The notes under the pieces: model-generated
Told to the model about the DNA's origin: nothing
Databases searched by the model: none
What the model saw: the letters and a program-made list of their open reading frames with translations, nothing else
Program-made: the position numbers and the translations under genes
In this document: piece after piece, positions 38,364-49,208 of the stretch
Position numbering within the stretch: position 1 is the first letter of the stretch
How the letters are laid out: each line of letters opens with the position of its first letter
Origin: Candidatus Nitrosopumilus limneticus
GTDB taxonomy: Archaea; Thermoproteota; Nitrososphaeria; Nitrososphaerales; Nitrosopumilaceae
DNA: 64,000 nucleotides
Assembly: GCA_022117465.1 (NCBI GenBank)
Contig: JAHCGZ010000003.1
Coordinates: 62,001-126,000 of the forward strand
Direction of reading: 5' to 3'

Positions 38364-38858
38364 ATGACAAGTTTCTTCGAAACCGAAATTGATAGAATCT
38401 TCAAAACAATGTCAAATTCATTTTTTGATACAAATGATATTTTTGAAGAATTCAAAGGTAATTCCAATTCTGGCCCAATTTTTTACGGTTACACAATGAC
38501 TGTTGGTCCAGATGGGAAACCTTCTGTTCAGGAATATGGAAACGTAAAACCAAAACAACTTCCTACTTCAGATACCAGAGAAGCAATTGTTGATACGATT
38601 GTTGATGAAAAGGAAAAAGTAGTGAAGATAATAGCTGAAATGCCAGGAGTTGAAAAAACAGATGTCAAAATTTTTGTTGACAAAAATGTTGTTGATATTT
38701 CTGCAGAACATGGTGATAAAAAATATCATTCCAAAGTTCCACTACAGCATAAAGTTGATGAAAACTCTGCAACAGCATCTTACAAAAATGGTGTTTTAGA
38801 GCTTGTTTTCAAACAAACTGTAGAAAAACAAACTGGTAAAAAAGTGGAGGTTGAATAA
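38364..38858 (+). CDS. hsp20: Hsp20/alpha-crystallin small heat-shock protein
   Basis: Alpha-crystallin domain: VVKIIAEMPGVEKTDVKIFVDKNVVDISAE...ASYKNGVLELVF. Confidence 0.92.
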   Translation: MTSFFETEIDRIFKTMSNSFFDTNDIFEEFKGNSNSGPIFYGYTMTVGPDGKPSVQEYGNVKPKQLPTSDTREAIVDTIVDEKEKVVKIIAEMPGVEKTDVKIFVDKNVVDISAEHGDKKYHSKVPLQHKVDENSATASYKNGVLELVFKQTVEKQTGKKVEVE

Positions 38859-38933
38859 CTTCCTCTTTTTTAGATATTTTTATGGCTAAAAATTGTAGAA
38901 TACTGTAAATACTATGTAAAATGAGTTGAACTA

Positions 38934-39152
38934 ATGAAACTTTATCTTGATTTTGAACCTTGTAAAGAGTGCAAAGAAATGATGAATGAATTAAGTAGTC
39001 CTGAAATGCTTTTTGCTGATGAAAAAACAAGATCTGATCAATCTGCAAAATTTCTAAGACATTTAACTTACAATCACAACGAAGTTGTTCAAGCTGTAAT
39101 GGAGGATCTTCCAAAACAGAAAAAGGATCAAGAACCTGATTTTTATCAATAA
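38934..39152 (+). CDS. hypothetical small protein with CxxC
   Basis: 72 aa; MKLYLDFEPCKECKEMMNEL. Confidence 0.6.
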   Translation: MKLYLDFEPCKECKEMMNELSSPEMLFADEKTRSDQSAKFLRHLTYNHNEVVQAVMEDLPKQKKDQEPDFYQ

Positions 39153-39153
39153 T

Positions 39154-40077
39154 CTAATTTTTTCTTATTTTAGTAAATTCAGCTTTTAAAATTTCTTTTC
39201 GAGTAATTCTTAAAACATCATAAATTTTATCAAAAATATCTTCAGTATTATTTCCTAAAATTTTAACAATGATTCCTGATTCATTTGGTAGAATTGATGT
39301 ACCTATTGAAACTAATTCTGATTTTTGTATTTTTTCATAAATTTTTCCTTCTAGATTCTCTATGTGGGTCTTTTTTGTTAAAACATACATAGTTCCAACA
39401 ATATTGTATTTCCCTAAAACTCCTTTTACTTTCATATTATATTTTTTAGGTTCTATTTTCATATTTTCTAAACATCTAAACTTATTGTTTTGATTTTTAC
39501 AATATGTTCTAAGATAACAAATATCATAATCGAAATTTTCTTTCATTGCTGTTCGTCCAGGTGTTAAAACTTCTGAATAAATTAGAGTTGCATTATCATG
39601 TATATTCAAATTCACTTTTTGATAATATCTAGAATTTTTGTATGGAATTATTTGATCTGGAATATATTCCAAGTAACAATTTTCATCTAATGTAATGTTC
39701 ACTATTTGTGATGCAGAATTCGAATTCATACTATAGATTCTGGTTGCACCTTGTGTAGTAATGTGACTAATTGCTTTATTTTTTAATGTGATATCTGTCT
39801 TGTATCTGTCTCCTTGCAAAATTCCACCTGAAGGCGAAATAATATACAAATATGCCATACCTGGAAGTGAACTTTCAGGATATACGGCTCGTTGAATTTG
39901 TAAAGGAACTTGTGAAAATTGTTTTGTTATGACTGTTTTTAATTCACTATTTTCTTTTAATTCTACATCTAAAATTCCAACTTTACCTGATTTTCCAACT
40001 TCTAATTGTTCTATTTTCATATCATATTTTTTTACTTCTTGTGGAGTTTCATCTGAAATTAATTTTATGTCATTCAA
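39154..40077 (-). CDS. ureD: urease accessory protein UreD/UreH
   Basis: YLYIISPSGGILQGDRYKTDI; TTQGATRIYSM; YSEVLTPGRTAM. Confidence 0.9.
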   Translation of the reverse strand: MNDIKLISDETPQEVKKYDMKIEQLEVGKSGKVGILDVELKENSELKTVITKQFSQVPLQIQRAVYPESSLPGMAYLYIISPSGGILQGDRYKTDITLKNKAISHITTQGATRIYSMNSNSASQIVNITLDENCYLEYIPDQIIPYKNSRYYQKVNLNIHDNATLIYSEVLTPGRTAMKENFDYDICYLRTYCKNQNNKFRCLENMKIEPKKYNMKVKGVLGKYNIVGTMYVLTKKTHIENLEGKIYEKIQKSELVSIGTSILPNESGIIVKILGNNTEDIFDKIYDVLRITRKEILKAEFTKIRKN

Positions 40078-40080
40078 ATC

Positions 40081-40737
40081 TTACACTTTTTTTAAACTTT
40101 TTGATTTAGGTTGAGAATCTAATAATAAATCATGAATAATGTGTTCTGCAATTTTTTTGATTCCTTGGTCTGTTTTGCAATTAATAAATTCAAACGGTTT
40201 TTCTTTTCTTATTTTTTCAGCGTCTGCTTTCATCATTTCTAAATCTGCACCAACTAATTCTGCAAGATCTATTTTATTTATAATCAAAAGATCACAATTG
40301 GTAATTCCTAAACCACCTTTTCTTGGATATTTATCCCCACCAGCAACATCAATTATGTAAATAAAATAATCTGCAAGAATTGGACTAAATGTAGTAGTTA
40401 CGTTGTCTCCACCGCTTTCAATTATAATTAAATCTAATTCTGGATGAGTGTCTTCCATTTCTTCTATTATCGCTAAATTCATTGAAGGATCCTCTCTTAC
40501 TGCTGTATGTGGACATCCTCCTGTAGCAAGTCCAATTACCATATTTTCTGGTAATAATCCTTTTTTTGTTGCTAAATTATTTCTAATTCTATCTGCATCC
40601 TCTTTTGAGATAACATCATTTGAGATAATGCTCATACTGTAACCAACTTTAGCTAGTATAGGCACAAGACATTCAATTAACATGCTTTTTCCAGAACCTA
40701 CTGGTCCTCCAATCCCTATTCTTGGTATATGAGTCAT
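40081..40737 (-). CDS. ureG: urease accessory GTPase UreG
   Basis: [42 protein letters not shown]. Confidence 0.96.
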   Translation of the reverse strand: MTHIPRIGIGGPVGSGKSMLIECLVPILAKVGYSMSIISNDVISKEDADRIRNNLATKKGLLPENMVIGLATGGCPHTAVREDPSMNLAIIEEMEDTHPELDLIIIESGGDNVTTTFSPILADYFIYIIDVAGGDKYPRKGGLGITNCDLLIINKIDLAELVGADLEMMKADAEKIRKEKPFEFINCKTDQGIKKIAEHIIHDLLLDSQPKSKSLKKV

Positions 40738-40754
40738 AAAGCGAAAATTAATTT

Positions 40755-41468
40755 TTATGTAATAAACATTTTAGAATCCATTTTTTCATGTGACATTTGA
40801 ATTATATCAAACTCTGGTGCAAATTGCCACATATCAAAAAGTGATTTATTAGAATTTTCTTTTAAAGTTTGAATAATTATTGGTTTTATTTCATGAATAA
40901 TTTTCTGACCTTCCAAATGTTGAATTAATCCTAATCTTAATGCTGCTCCTATAACACTAACTGTAAAACCATATAGTAACATTGTAAGACTTTTTTCTTT
41001 TCTTATTTTTAAAGCATTACAACATATTGCAAATGCAACTGGAAATATACCATGAACCTTTTTTTCTTTAATTGCATTTTGATATTCATTTAACATATCA
41101 TCATCTTTTACAAATTCTGAAACACATTTAATTAATTGAATTCCTGAATTAACTGATGCCTTTCTTATTTCTTTTATTGGTTTCATAATGAAAGCAACTT
41201 CGTCTGCTTGAATAATTTCCTCAAAATCTTTTTTTAGAGCATTTATGTAGGTGTTTGAAAGTGCTACACAATCTAAAGGTCCTATTTGTTGTTCAATATT
41301 TACTTTAATCATATTTTTAATATCTTCCACTCCTTTAATGTCATTATTAGAAAAAAGAAATTCTAATCCGTTAGATGTTGCATAAAGTCCTGTAGGAAAA
41401 AATGAGTCTGAAAGCTGCATAACTGCAAGATCCTCATTACTTTCATCAATGTTCATGTACATCAGCAC
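40755..41468 (-). CDS. ureF: urease accessory protein UreF
   Basis: [20 protein letters not shown]-type N-terminus; position in operon. Confidence 0.9.
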   Translation of the reverse strand: MLMYMNIDESNEDLAVMQLSDSFFPTGLYATSNGLEFLFSNNDIKGVEDIKNMIKVNIEQQIGPLDCVALSNTYINALKKDFEEIIQADEVAFIMKPIKEIRKASVNSGIQLIKCVSEFVKDDDMLNEYQNAIKEKKVHGIFPVAFAICCNALKIRKEKSLTMLLYGFTVSVIGAALRLGLIQHLEGQKIIHEIKPIIIQTLKENSNKSLFDMWQFAPEFDIIQMSHEKMDSKMFIT

Positions 41469-41919
41469 TTGTATGAGGCAAAAATATTTGCTCTTCTATT
41501 TTTAATTCTATATGATCAATAATTTCTATGAAAAGTCTTTGAAATATTTCTAATTCTGAATTTTCTTGAATTGGAAATAATATCATTTTATCCTTAATTG
41601 CAATTGGTCTGTGCCTATTTCCAATAATATGGCCTAATAATATGGCTATATTTTGATTATTTTCTTTTAATTTTACTGAAATTACCTTTTCAGGAATTTG
41701 TTCAACAACAATTTTTGTTTCATTATTTCCAATAATATCTCCATGTTGAAGTTTAATGCCTGAATCTAGATTAATTCCTATATCTGTGCCTAAATCTGTC
41801 TTTTTTCTTAGAATTCTTTTTTCTAAGTCAATTCGTGAAATTACTAATTTTTCAAAATTAGTTCGATCAAATTTAGTCGATTCAAAAATACTTCCTAAAA
41901 CTGAATTAATTTTTATCAT
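41446..41919 (-). CDS. ureE: urease accessory protein UreE
   Basis: LLGHIIGNRHRPIAI; GTDIGINLDSGIKLQHGDII. Confidence 0.9.
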   Translation of the reverse strand: MIKINSVLGSIFESTKFDRTNFEKLVISRIDLEKRILRKKTDLGTDIGINLDSGIKLQHGDIIGNNETKIVVEQIPEKVISVKLKENNQNIAILLGHIIGNRHRPIAIKDKMILFPIQENSELEIFQRLFIEIIDHIELKIEEQIFLPHTSADVHEH

Positions 41920-42004
41920 AATTACTTTTTAATTCTGATAAAGTTATAGTTTTGTAATTTATGTTTGAATTATTATATACAGTAATTGAATACTATAACT
42001 ATTG

Positions 42005-42310
42005 ATGCTTACTCCTAGAGAATTAGAAAAATTAAATATTTTTGTTGCAGCCGAATTAGCTCGTAAAAGACAGGGTAGAGGACTAAAATTGAATCATCCA
42101 GAAGCTATAGCTATTATTTCTGATCATATACTAGAAGGCGCAAGAGATGGAAGATCTGTCTCAGAGTTAATGAGTTCTGGAAAACATGTGCTAAAAAAGA
42201 ATCAAGTATTGCCAGGAGTTTCTGAATTAATTCATTCTATACAAGTTGAAGCTACTTTTGATGACGGTACAAAATTAGTTACTGTGCATGATCCCATAGG
42301 TGAAATTTAA
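42005..42310 (+). CDS. ureA: urease gamma subunit
   Basis: [52 protein letters not shown]. Confidence 0.95.
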   Translation: MLTPRELEKLNIFVAAELARKRQGRGLKLNHPEAIAIISDHILEGARDGRSVSELMSSGKHVLKKNQVLPGVSELIHSIQVEATFDDGTKLVTVHDPIGEI

Positions 42311-42311
42311 A

Positions 42312-42680
42312 ATGAATCCTGGAGAATATTTTTTGTCTGAAGAACCAATAATTGCAAATGCTGAAAAAATTACAATTTCGCTAGATGTTAAAAATACTGG
42401 AGATAGACCAATTCAAGTTGGATCTCATGCACATTTTTTTGAAGTGAATAAAGCATTAGAATTTCCAAGAAGAAAGTCTTATGGATTTCATCTGAATATT
42501 TCTGCAGGCACATCTATAAGATTTGAGCCTGGAGATAGTAAAAAAGTAGAACTAACAGAATTTTCTGGAAAAAGAATTGTTTATGGATTTAGTGGATTAG
42601 TAAATGGTTCATTAACTGAAAAGAAAAATGAAGCATTTTCTAAAGCAAAGGAACAGGGATTTTTAGGTATGGAATTATGA
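42312..42680 (+). CDS. ureB: urease beta subunit
   Basis: [13 protein letters not shown]...[24 protein letters not shown] at 42312 preferred over the GTG at 42300 in the ORF track. Confidence 0.94.
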   Translation: MNPGEYFLSEEPIIANAEKITISLDVKNTGDRPIQVGSHAHFFEVNKALEFPRRKSYGFHLNISAGTSIRFEPGDSKKVELTEFSGKRIVYGFSGLVNGSLTEKKNEAFSKAKEQGFLGMEL

Positions 42681-44389
42681 CATTAACTATTTCTAGAAAA
42701 AATTATGTTGATCTATTTGGTCCTACAACTGGTGATCGAATTCGTCTTGCTGACACTGATTTAATTATTGAAATTGAAAAAGATTTGATAAAGCATGGTG
42801 ATGAATCTGTTTTTGGCGGTGGAAAAAGTATTCGAGATGGAATGGGACAAGCTAGTGGAGTGTTAAGAAGTGATTCACTTGATCTTGTTATTACAAATGC
42901 AATAATTTTGGATCCTGTTTTAGGAATTATCAAAGCTGACATTGGTGTAAAGGATGGAAGAATTGTAGGTGTTGGAAATGCTGGAAATCCAAATATTACA
43001 GATGATGTAGATATGATAATTTCATCTAACACTGAAATTATTGCTGGAGAAAATACAATTTGTACTCCTGGTACAATTGATACCCATATTCATTTTATTT
43101 CTCCACAACAAGTAATACATGCAATTTGTAATGGAACTACAACCATGATTGGTGGTGGAACTGGTCCTGCTGATGGAACTAATGCTACAACATGTACACC
43201 TGGAAAATGGAATATTCATAGAATGATAGAATCTGTAGATAACTTTCCAATGAATTTTGGTTTTCTTGCAAAAGGAAATGATTCTATTGAATCAGCATTA
43301 TTTGAACAAATTGAAGCAGGAGCTTGTGGATTAAAATTACATGAAGATTGGGGAACTACTCCTGCAACAATAAATTCAGCATTAAATGTAGCAGACAAAA
43401 CTGATACACAAGTTGCCATACATACTGATACTCTAAACGAATGTGGCTTTGTTGATGATACAATTGCAGCAATTGCAGGTAGAACAATTCATACTTATCA
43501 TACTGAAGGTGCAGGTGGCGGACATGCTCCTGATATTTTAAAAGTTGCAAGTCTATCTAATGTTCTTCCATCTTCCACAAATCCAACACGTCCATTTACT
43601 GTAAACACATTAGCAGAACATCTTGATATGATGATGGTTTGTCACCACCTTAATTCATCAGTACCTGAAGATATTTCATTTGCTGAATCAAGAATAAGGG
43701 GGGAAACAATTGCTGCAGAAGATGTTTTACATGACATTGGGGTTCTTAGTATGATGTCTTCAGATAGTCAAGCAATGGGAAGAGTTGGTGAAGTTACTAC
43801 AAGAAATTGGCAAACTGCAGATAAGATGAAAAAAATGACTGGAAGTTTATCTGAAGATAATTCTCAAAATGATAATTTTAGAGTAAAACGCTATCTTGCA
43901 AAAATTACTATTAATCCAGCTATCACACATGGAATTTCTAATCATGTTGGAAGCTTGCAAACTGGGAGACTAGCTGATATTGTAATTTGGTCTCCACAAT
44001 TTTTTGGTGTAAAACCTAAAATGATTATCAAAGGCGGTTTTATTGCTTATTCTTTAATGGGAGATCCAAATGCATCTATTCCAACTACAGAACCAATATT
44101 ATACAGACCTATGTTTGGATCATTTGGTAAAGCAGTCCAATCAACATCTATAATTTTTACATCCCAATTAGCAATAGATAATGGTATACAAGAAAAAATA
44201 AATTGTAATAAAAAATTAGTTGCAGTAAAAAATTGTCGTTTTATTGGAAAAAAAGATATGTTGTATAACGATGCAACACCTAACATTGATGTAAATCCAG
44301 AAACATATGAAGTAAAAGTTGATGGAAAAATTGCTACAACTGATCCTGCGACAAAATTATCTTTAGGTAGATTGTATAATTTATTTTAA
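42677..44389 (+). CDS. ureC: urease alpha (catalytic) subunit
   Basis: [29 protein letters not shown] (carbamylated Lys region); [21 protein letters not shown]. Confidence 0.98.
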   Translation: MTLTISRKNYVDLFGPTTGDRIRLADTDLIIEIEKDLIKHGDESVFGGGKSIRDGMGQASGVLRSDSLDLVITNAIILDPVLGIIKADIGVKDGRIVGVGNAGNPNITDDVDMIISSNTEIIAGENTICTPGTIDTHIHFISPQQVIHAICNGTTTMIGGGTGPADGTNATTCTPGKWNIHRMIESVDNFPMNFGFLAKGNDSIESALFEQIEAGACGLKLHEDWGTTPATINSALNVADKTDTQVAIHTDTLNECGFVDDTIAAIAGRTIHTYHTEGAGGGHAPDILKVASLSNVLPSSTNPTRPFTVNTLAEHLDMMMVCHHLNSSVPEDISFAESRIRGETIAAEDVLHDIGVLSMMSSDSQAMGRVGEVTTRNWQTADKMKKMTGSLSEDNSQNDNFRVKRYLAKITINPAITHGISNHVGSLQTGRLADIVIWSPQFFGVKPKMIIKGGFIAYSLMGDPNASIPTTEPILYRPMFGSFGKAVQSTSIIFTSQLAIDNGIQEKINCNKKLVAVKNCRFIGKKDMLYNDATPNIDVNPETYEVKVDGKIATTDPATKLSLGRLYNLF

Positions 44390-44449
44390 TTTTTAAGTGC
44401 GTAATTTATCATCTATTTAAGAATTATTTATCATAGAATCCTTAAGTAC

Positions 44450-46444
44450 ATGTTACCATCAGTTTTCCTAGTGTCTAAACAAAAATCCATCTATGGGTTA
44501 TCACTTTTAGCTTTAATTGCTATTATTACTATTTCTAGCATTCCTCAATCTGCATACGCAGCAGGTGCAATATCTGAAGGTTTTGCAGTTGGAGAAGCCT
44601 TACCAGAATGGATTGGTTGGGCAATTGTTGTTGGTTTAGGAATGGTATTTGCTGTAATTATTACAGTTGAAGTAAAAATTGAAGAAAAATACCTAGGTGT
44701 TAGTCAAACCTCTGAAATGTTTAACACAGCAGGACGAACTATCAAAACAGGTCTTACAGCAGCAGCAATTGTTTCAGCATGGACATGGGCAGCAACTTTA
44801 CTACAATCATCTACTGTAGCATATCAATATGGTATCAGTGGTCCATTTTGGTACGCAGCAGGGGCATCAATTCAAGTTTTACTATTTGGAATTTTAGCTA
44901 TTGAATTAAAACGAAAAGCACCAAACGCACACACTTTCTTAGAAATTATTCGTGCAAGATATGGTAATGGCACTCATAAAGTATTCTTGGTATTTGCATT
45001 AATGACTAACATGATTGTAACTGCAATGCTTCTACTTGGAGGTTCAGCAGTTGTCAATGGTTTAACTGGTATGAATATTTCTCTAGCCGCTTTCTTAATT
45101 CCAATCGGTGTTATGATTTACACATTAGTTGGAGGATTAAAAGCAACTTTTGTTGCAGATTATATGCACACTATTATCATATTCGTAACAATATTGACTT
45201 TTGTAACAGCAGTTTACATCAACACTGACCTTACTGGTGGTGTAGAGGGAATGTATGAAAAGCTAGTTGCAGCAGCAGAATTAAGACCAGTTGAAGGTAA
45301 TGCTGCAGGAGCATTTTTGACAATGGCATCAGCAGGTGGTTTGATGTTTGGTATCATTAACATAGTTGGAAACTTTGGTACTGTCTTTGTAGATCAAGCA
45401 TATTGGCAACGAGCAATTGCTGCAAAACCATCAGCAACTGTAAAAGGTTTCTTACTTGGTGGAGCATGTTGGTTTGCAATTCCATTTACACTTGCAACTA
45501 CAATGGGTCTGACGGCGGTTGCGCTTGATGTAGATATCACTATGCAACAAGCTCAAATGGGATTAGTAGTTCCAGCTGCAGCAACTGCACTAATGGGTGA
45601 AGTTGGAGCAATTATGGTATTAACAATGTTATTCATGGCAGTAACTTCTGCAGGATCTGCAGAATTAATTGCAGTATCTTCACTGGTAACATATGATCTG
45701 TATAGAACATACAAAAATCCAAATGCTACAGGTAAGCAACTTGTCAAAGTATCAAGAGCAACAATTGTAGGCTTTGGACTTGGTATGGGTGGTCTAGCTG
45801 TTGTGTTACTTGGAATGGGTCTTAGTCTTGGCTTTGTTTACTTGGCAATGGGTATCTTGATTGGTTCAGCAGTAGTTCCAATCGCACTTACAATATTATG
45901 GTCTAAAACCAACAAAGTTGCCGCAACAGCGGGAGCAGTAGTTGGATTGATAATTGCAGTATCTACATGGGCAATTACTGCAGCATCACTACCACAATAT
46001 GGTGGCGTTGTTGATTTGGCTAGTCTTGGTGATAATTACTCCATGTTGTTTGGAAACGTCGCAGGAATTATTTCAGGTGGTATAATTGCAATAATTGGAA
46101 GTCTTGCAGCAGGTAAAACATTCGATTGGAATGAACTTAAAACCAAGATTACTCTTGTCGAAATCTCTAAAGAGCAAACAACTGAAGACGAAGAGACATT
46201 GAAGAAAGCCTACAAGTTTAGTGTTAGAGGTGGAGGTATTATGACTTTGATACTAATCATTGCATGGCCAATGCCATTAATTGCATCAGGATATGTATTT
46301 GATCTTGGTTCTTACAGTATCTGGGTTGGAATCTCAATAGTATGGGTAACAGTTGCAGCAGCATTTATCATATTCTTGCCAATTATTGAAGCAAGAGGCG
46401 GAATCGCAAAAGTCATTAGTGGAAATAAAACAAAAGGAGCATAA
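44450..46444 (+). CDS. sodium:solute symporter-family urea transporter (DUR3-like)
   Basis: SSS-type multi-TM protein; AAAIVSAWTWAATLLQSSTVAYQYGISGPFWYAAG; directly downstream of ureABC. Confidence 0.85.
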   Translation: MLPSVFLVSKQKSIYGLSLLALIAIITISSIPQSAYAAGAISEGFAVGEALPEWIGWAIVVGLGMVFAVIITVEVKIEEKYLGVSQTSEMFNTAGRTIKTGLTAAAIVSAWTWAATLLQSSTVAYQYGISGPFWYAAGASIQVLLFGILAIELKRKAPNAHTFLEIIRARYGNGTHKVFLVFALMTNMIVTAMLLLGGSAVVNGLTGMNISLAAFLIPIGVMIYTLVGGLKATFVADYMHTIIIFVTILTFVTAVYINTDLTGGVEGMYEKLVAAAELRPVEGNAAGAFLTMASAGGLMFGIINIVGNFGTVFVDQAYWQRAIAAKPSATVKGFLLGGACWFAIPFTLATTMGLTAVALDVDITMQQAQMGLVVPAAATALMGEVGAIMVLTMLFMAVTSAGSAELIAVSSLVTYDLYRTYKNPNATGKQLVKVSRATIVGFGLGMGGLAVVLLGMGLSLGFVYLAMGILIGSAVVPIALTILWSKTNKVAATAGAVVGLIIAVSTWAITAASLPQYGGVVDLASLGDNYSMLFGNVAGIISGGIIAIIGSLAAGKTFDWNELKTKITLVEISKEQTTEDEETLKKAYKFSVRGGGIMTLILIIAWPMPLIASGYVFDLGSYSIWVGISIVWVTVAAAFIIFLPIIEARGGIAKVISGNKTKGA

Positions 46445-46968
46445 TGACCTCATGTACTGGGTGCAATACTGCACTAGGCATTAAAAAATATAATTTTCAA
46501 AAACAATGGAGAATTCATGGATATTATTGTAAAGAATGTATGAAAAAAATGGGTCAAGACTTTGATGATAATGGAAAAATAACTATTCCTAAAAGATCAT
46601 GTGATTCGTGTCATCAAGATTTCTATTTTTTAACTACAACATGGCAAAACAAAAAACGTCACCGATGTTGCGATGTTTGTAAGGATCTTGTAGATATTGA
46701 AGCATCATCTGCCAAATATACCGCAGATCCATACTTGCCTCCAGTACCATCTAGAGTTCCAATAATGATGGCTATTTTTGCAGGTTTTGGTATATTGTTA
46801 ATGATTATTGGTCTTGCATATGTTGTTGTAGTTGCACCAACACAAGATGCTAACTTGTTACACATTATTGTTGGAAGTTCTATGACTGGTGGTGGATTTA
46901 TGTTGGCAAGAAAGATGGTTAAAGTTAGAAATATTATTTTAGGTAAGATATCAACCCCTCAAAAATGA
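46444..46968 (+). CDS. zinc-ribbon membrane protein (hypothetical)
   Basis: Repeated CxxC motifs then two TM helices; start overlaps the transporter stop. Confidence 0.72.
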   Translation: MTSCTGCNTALGIKKYNFQKQWRIHGYYCKECMKKMGQDFDDNGKITIPKRSCDSCHQDFYFLTTTWQNKKRHRCCDVCKDLVDIEASSAKYTADPYLPPVPSRVPIMMAIFAGFGILLMIIGLAYVVVVAPTQDANLLHIIVGSSMTGGGFMLARKMVKVRNIILGKISTPQK

Positions 46969-47005
46969 TATAATTTTTAAATCACATAACATTTAGAATA
47001 ATACT

Positions 47006-47098
47006 ATGAGAACAAGTGACCCAAAATATAGAAAATACATGTTTGCTTTAATGGGTATTTGTGCTGCAATTATTGTGCTAGTAAATATGCCAAAATAA
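47006..47098 (+). CDS. single-pass membrane microprotein (30 aa)
   Basis: Hand translation MRTSDPKYRKYMFALMGICAAIIVLVNMPK*. Confidence 0.5.
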   Translation: MRTSDPKYRKYMFALMGICAAIIVLVNMPK

Positions 47099-47115
47099 AT
47101 TTTTAATTAAATTTA

Positions 47116-47307
47116 TTATTTTTTAATTGATTCTAAAGAATGTCCACGATTAGTAATCATTTGTGTAACTGCTTCAATTGTAAAATCAATTCCATGTTTA
47201 TCTTCAAAATGTTCCCTTAATTTTTCAATTAAACCTAAAGTTAATTCTTCATTTATGACAAATTCACATTCATAACCATAATCACCACATCGTAATTTAA
47301 TTGTCAT
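47116..47307 (-). CDS. DUF1059 small protein
   Basis: MTIKLRCGDYGYECEFVINEELTLGLIEKLREHFEDKHGID. Confidence 0.8.
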   Translation of the reverse strand: MTIKLRCGDYGYECEFVINEELTLGLIEKLREHFEDKHGIDFTIEAVTQMITNRGHSLESIKK

Positions 47308-47467
47308 ATTTATTCAAGTTTTCAAAGCTATAAAAACGTCACATAATTTTTTGGCAAGTTATGTAATAAGCCCTAAAAGTAATTTAATATTAATTCAAAG
47401 GTTAGAATTCATTTTCTTGGGTCAAATTGGGGGTAAATCCTTAATGACTCCAATCATTAATAATTAA

Positions 47468-47704
47468 TTGAAAATGGTGTATTCATATCAAGTAATAAAA
47501 TTTCAAACAATTTCATTTGTTCAAGGTATTCATTGGTCTCAATCGGTTGCAGATAAAGGAATTCTTTACAAATCCATTAAAGATCCGTTTTCAAAACTTA
47601 TCGTACAATCACCAAATGGTTTAAAAAAATTATATCATGTTCCAAAGGATAGAACAGTTATTGTAACAAATGATATTATACATTTTCTTGGTGAATCAGC
47701 TTAA
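47468..47704 (+). CDS. hypothetical protein
   Basis: 78 aa ORF. Confidence 0.5.
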   Translation: MKMVYSYQVIKFQTISFVQGIHWSQSVADKGILYKSIKDPFSKLIVQSPNGLKKLYHVPKDRTVIVTNDIIHFLGESA

Positions 47705-47775
47705 AAATTATTTTTTATATTCAATTAACAGATTCTACCAAATTGAATTTATATCACTAATTTGTTGCTAGAATA

Positions 47776-48075
47776 TTGTTAGAATTAAATAAAAAAGTAT
47801 TTGGTGATATTATGACTCAGGAAATTATTGGAGCCGAACCATCAATTTCTGAAATAAAAATAACTTTTGAAAAAGAATTTAAAATTTTAATTGAAAATTT
47901 ACGTTTAATTTCAAAAGAAAATTTAGAGAATTTATTTCAACAACAAAAAATTTGTGAAAAACATGTTAATACCAGACCTGGTGCAATGGCTTTGAATCAA
48001 AGTAAAATTGAACTGTTTAATGATTATAATAACAAATATTTAAAAAAAATTAATGAAAAATTTACTACTTTTTAG
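47776..48075 (+). CDS. hypothetical protein
   Basis: 99 aa ORF, helical. Confidence 0.5.
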   Translation: MLELNKKVFGDIMTQEIIGAEPSISEIKITFEKEFKILIENLRLISKENLENLFQQQKICEKHVNTRPGAMALNQSKIELFNDYNNKYLKKINEKFTTF

Positions 48076-48112
48076 AAAAACATTAAATCCAATATTGTAA
48101 TTATTTTCCTTA

Positions 48113-48655
48113 TTGAGTGCAACTAATTTACTGCGTGAAGATCATAAACAAATTAGACGTTTAGATAAGATTATCATAAAATGTTATACAGATCTATATG
48201 CAGGTAAAAATATTCCAATTTCTGATTTAGAAAAAATCACATTAATTATTGAAGAATTTTTTGATTCAATTCATTATTCACGAGAAGAGAACTCGTATTT
48301 TCCATGTGTTGCCAGTTATGACCATTTAAAACAGGAAATACGTGCATTACTAATTGAACATGAATTTTCAAGAAGAATAGCTCTTCAAATAAAAAAACAT
48401 GTAAAAAAGTGGGAAAATGGTGAGGATGAACGTGAACCAGTTGCCAGATTTTTAAAAACATATTCAATTTATCTTATGGATCACATGAAAAAAGAAGAAA
48501 ATTTCTTTGATAAAGCAGAGGCTGAAATTATTTCTAAAGAAGAAGAATTTGAAATGTATGAACAATTTAAATCAGTTATGACAATTTCAAAAAAAATGGA
48601 AGAAATGATTAAAGAAATTGAATATTTAGAGAATCAGGATTGGGCTAAAAATTAA
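48113..48655 (+). CDS. hemerythrin-like cation-binding domain protein
   Basis: LREDHKQIRRLDKII, FFDSIHYSREENSYFP, LLIEHEFSRRIA, YLMDHMKKEENFFDKAE. Confidence 0.88.
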   Translation: MSATNLLREDHKQIRRLDKIIIKCYTDLYAGKNIPISDLEKITLIIEEFFDSIHYSREENSYFPCVASYDHLKQEIRALLIEHEFSRRIALQIKKHVKKWENGEDEREPVARFLKTYSIYLMDHMKKEENFFDKAEAEIISKEEEFEMYEQFKSVMTISKKMEEMIKEIEYLENQDWAKN

Positions 48656-48677
48656 CGTAAGCTCTTTATTAGTAATT

Positions 48678-49208
48678 TTGGTATTTTTGAATATGAAACC
48701 TTTCATTCTTTGGATGACTGGTCTTCCTTGTTCAGGTAAGACTACCATTGTAAAAGATTTGCAGAAAGATATTCCAAATTTGGCAATGCTTGACGGTGAT
48801 GAACTAAGAGAATGGTTTTCACCTAAAGATTTTTCAAAAGCAGGAAGAGATGAGCATAACAAAAAAGTTGCTCATCTAGCAAAGCTTTTGCTGCGTCATG
48901 GTGTTCCAAGTATTGTCTCTCTAGTTTCACCATATGCTGAAAATAGAGAAAATGCTAGAGAAATTATCAATGCAGGCGATCAATTTGCAGAAGTATATGT
49001 AAAGTGTTCATTAGCTAAATGTGAAGAAAGAGATGTCAAAGGCATGTATGCCAAGGCACGAAAAGGAGAGATTAAAGGATTTACAGGAATTGATGATCCT
49101 TATGAAGCTCCAGAAAAAGCAGATTTAGTAATTGATACTGAAAATGAACCACTTTCAGATAGTGCAAATAAAGTAAAGGACTTTCTTATTAAGAGAAATC
49201 TACTCTAA
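48678..49208 (+). CDS. cysC: adenylylsulfate kinase
   Basis: WMTGLPCSGKTTIVKDL; LDGDELREWFS; FTGIDDPYEAPEKADLVIDT. Confidence 0.93.
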   Translation: MVFLNMKPFILWMTGLPCSGKTTIVKDLQKDIPNLAMLDGDELREWFSPKDFSKAGRDEHNKKVAHLAKLLLRHGVPSIVSLVSPYAENRENAREIINAGDQFAEVYVKCSLAKCEERDVKGMYAKARKGEIKGFTGIDDPYEAPEKADLVIDTENEPLSDSANKVKDFLIKRNLL

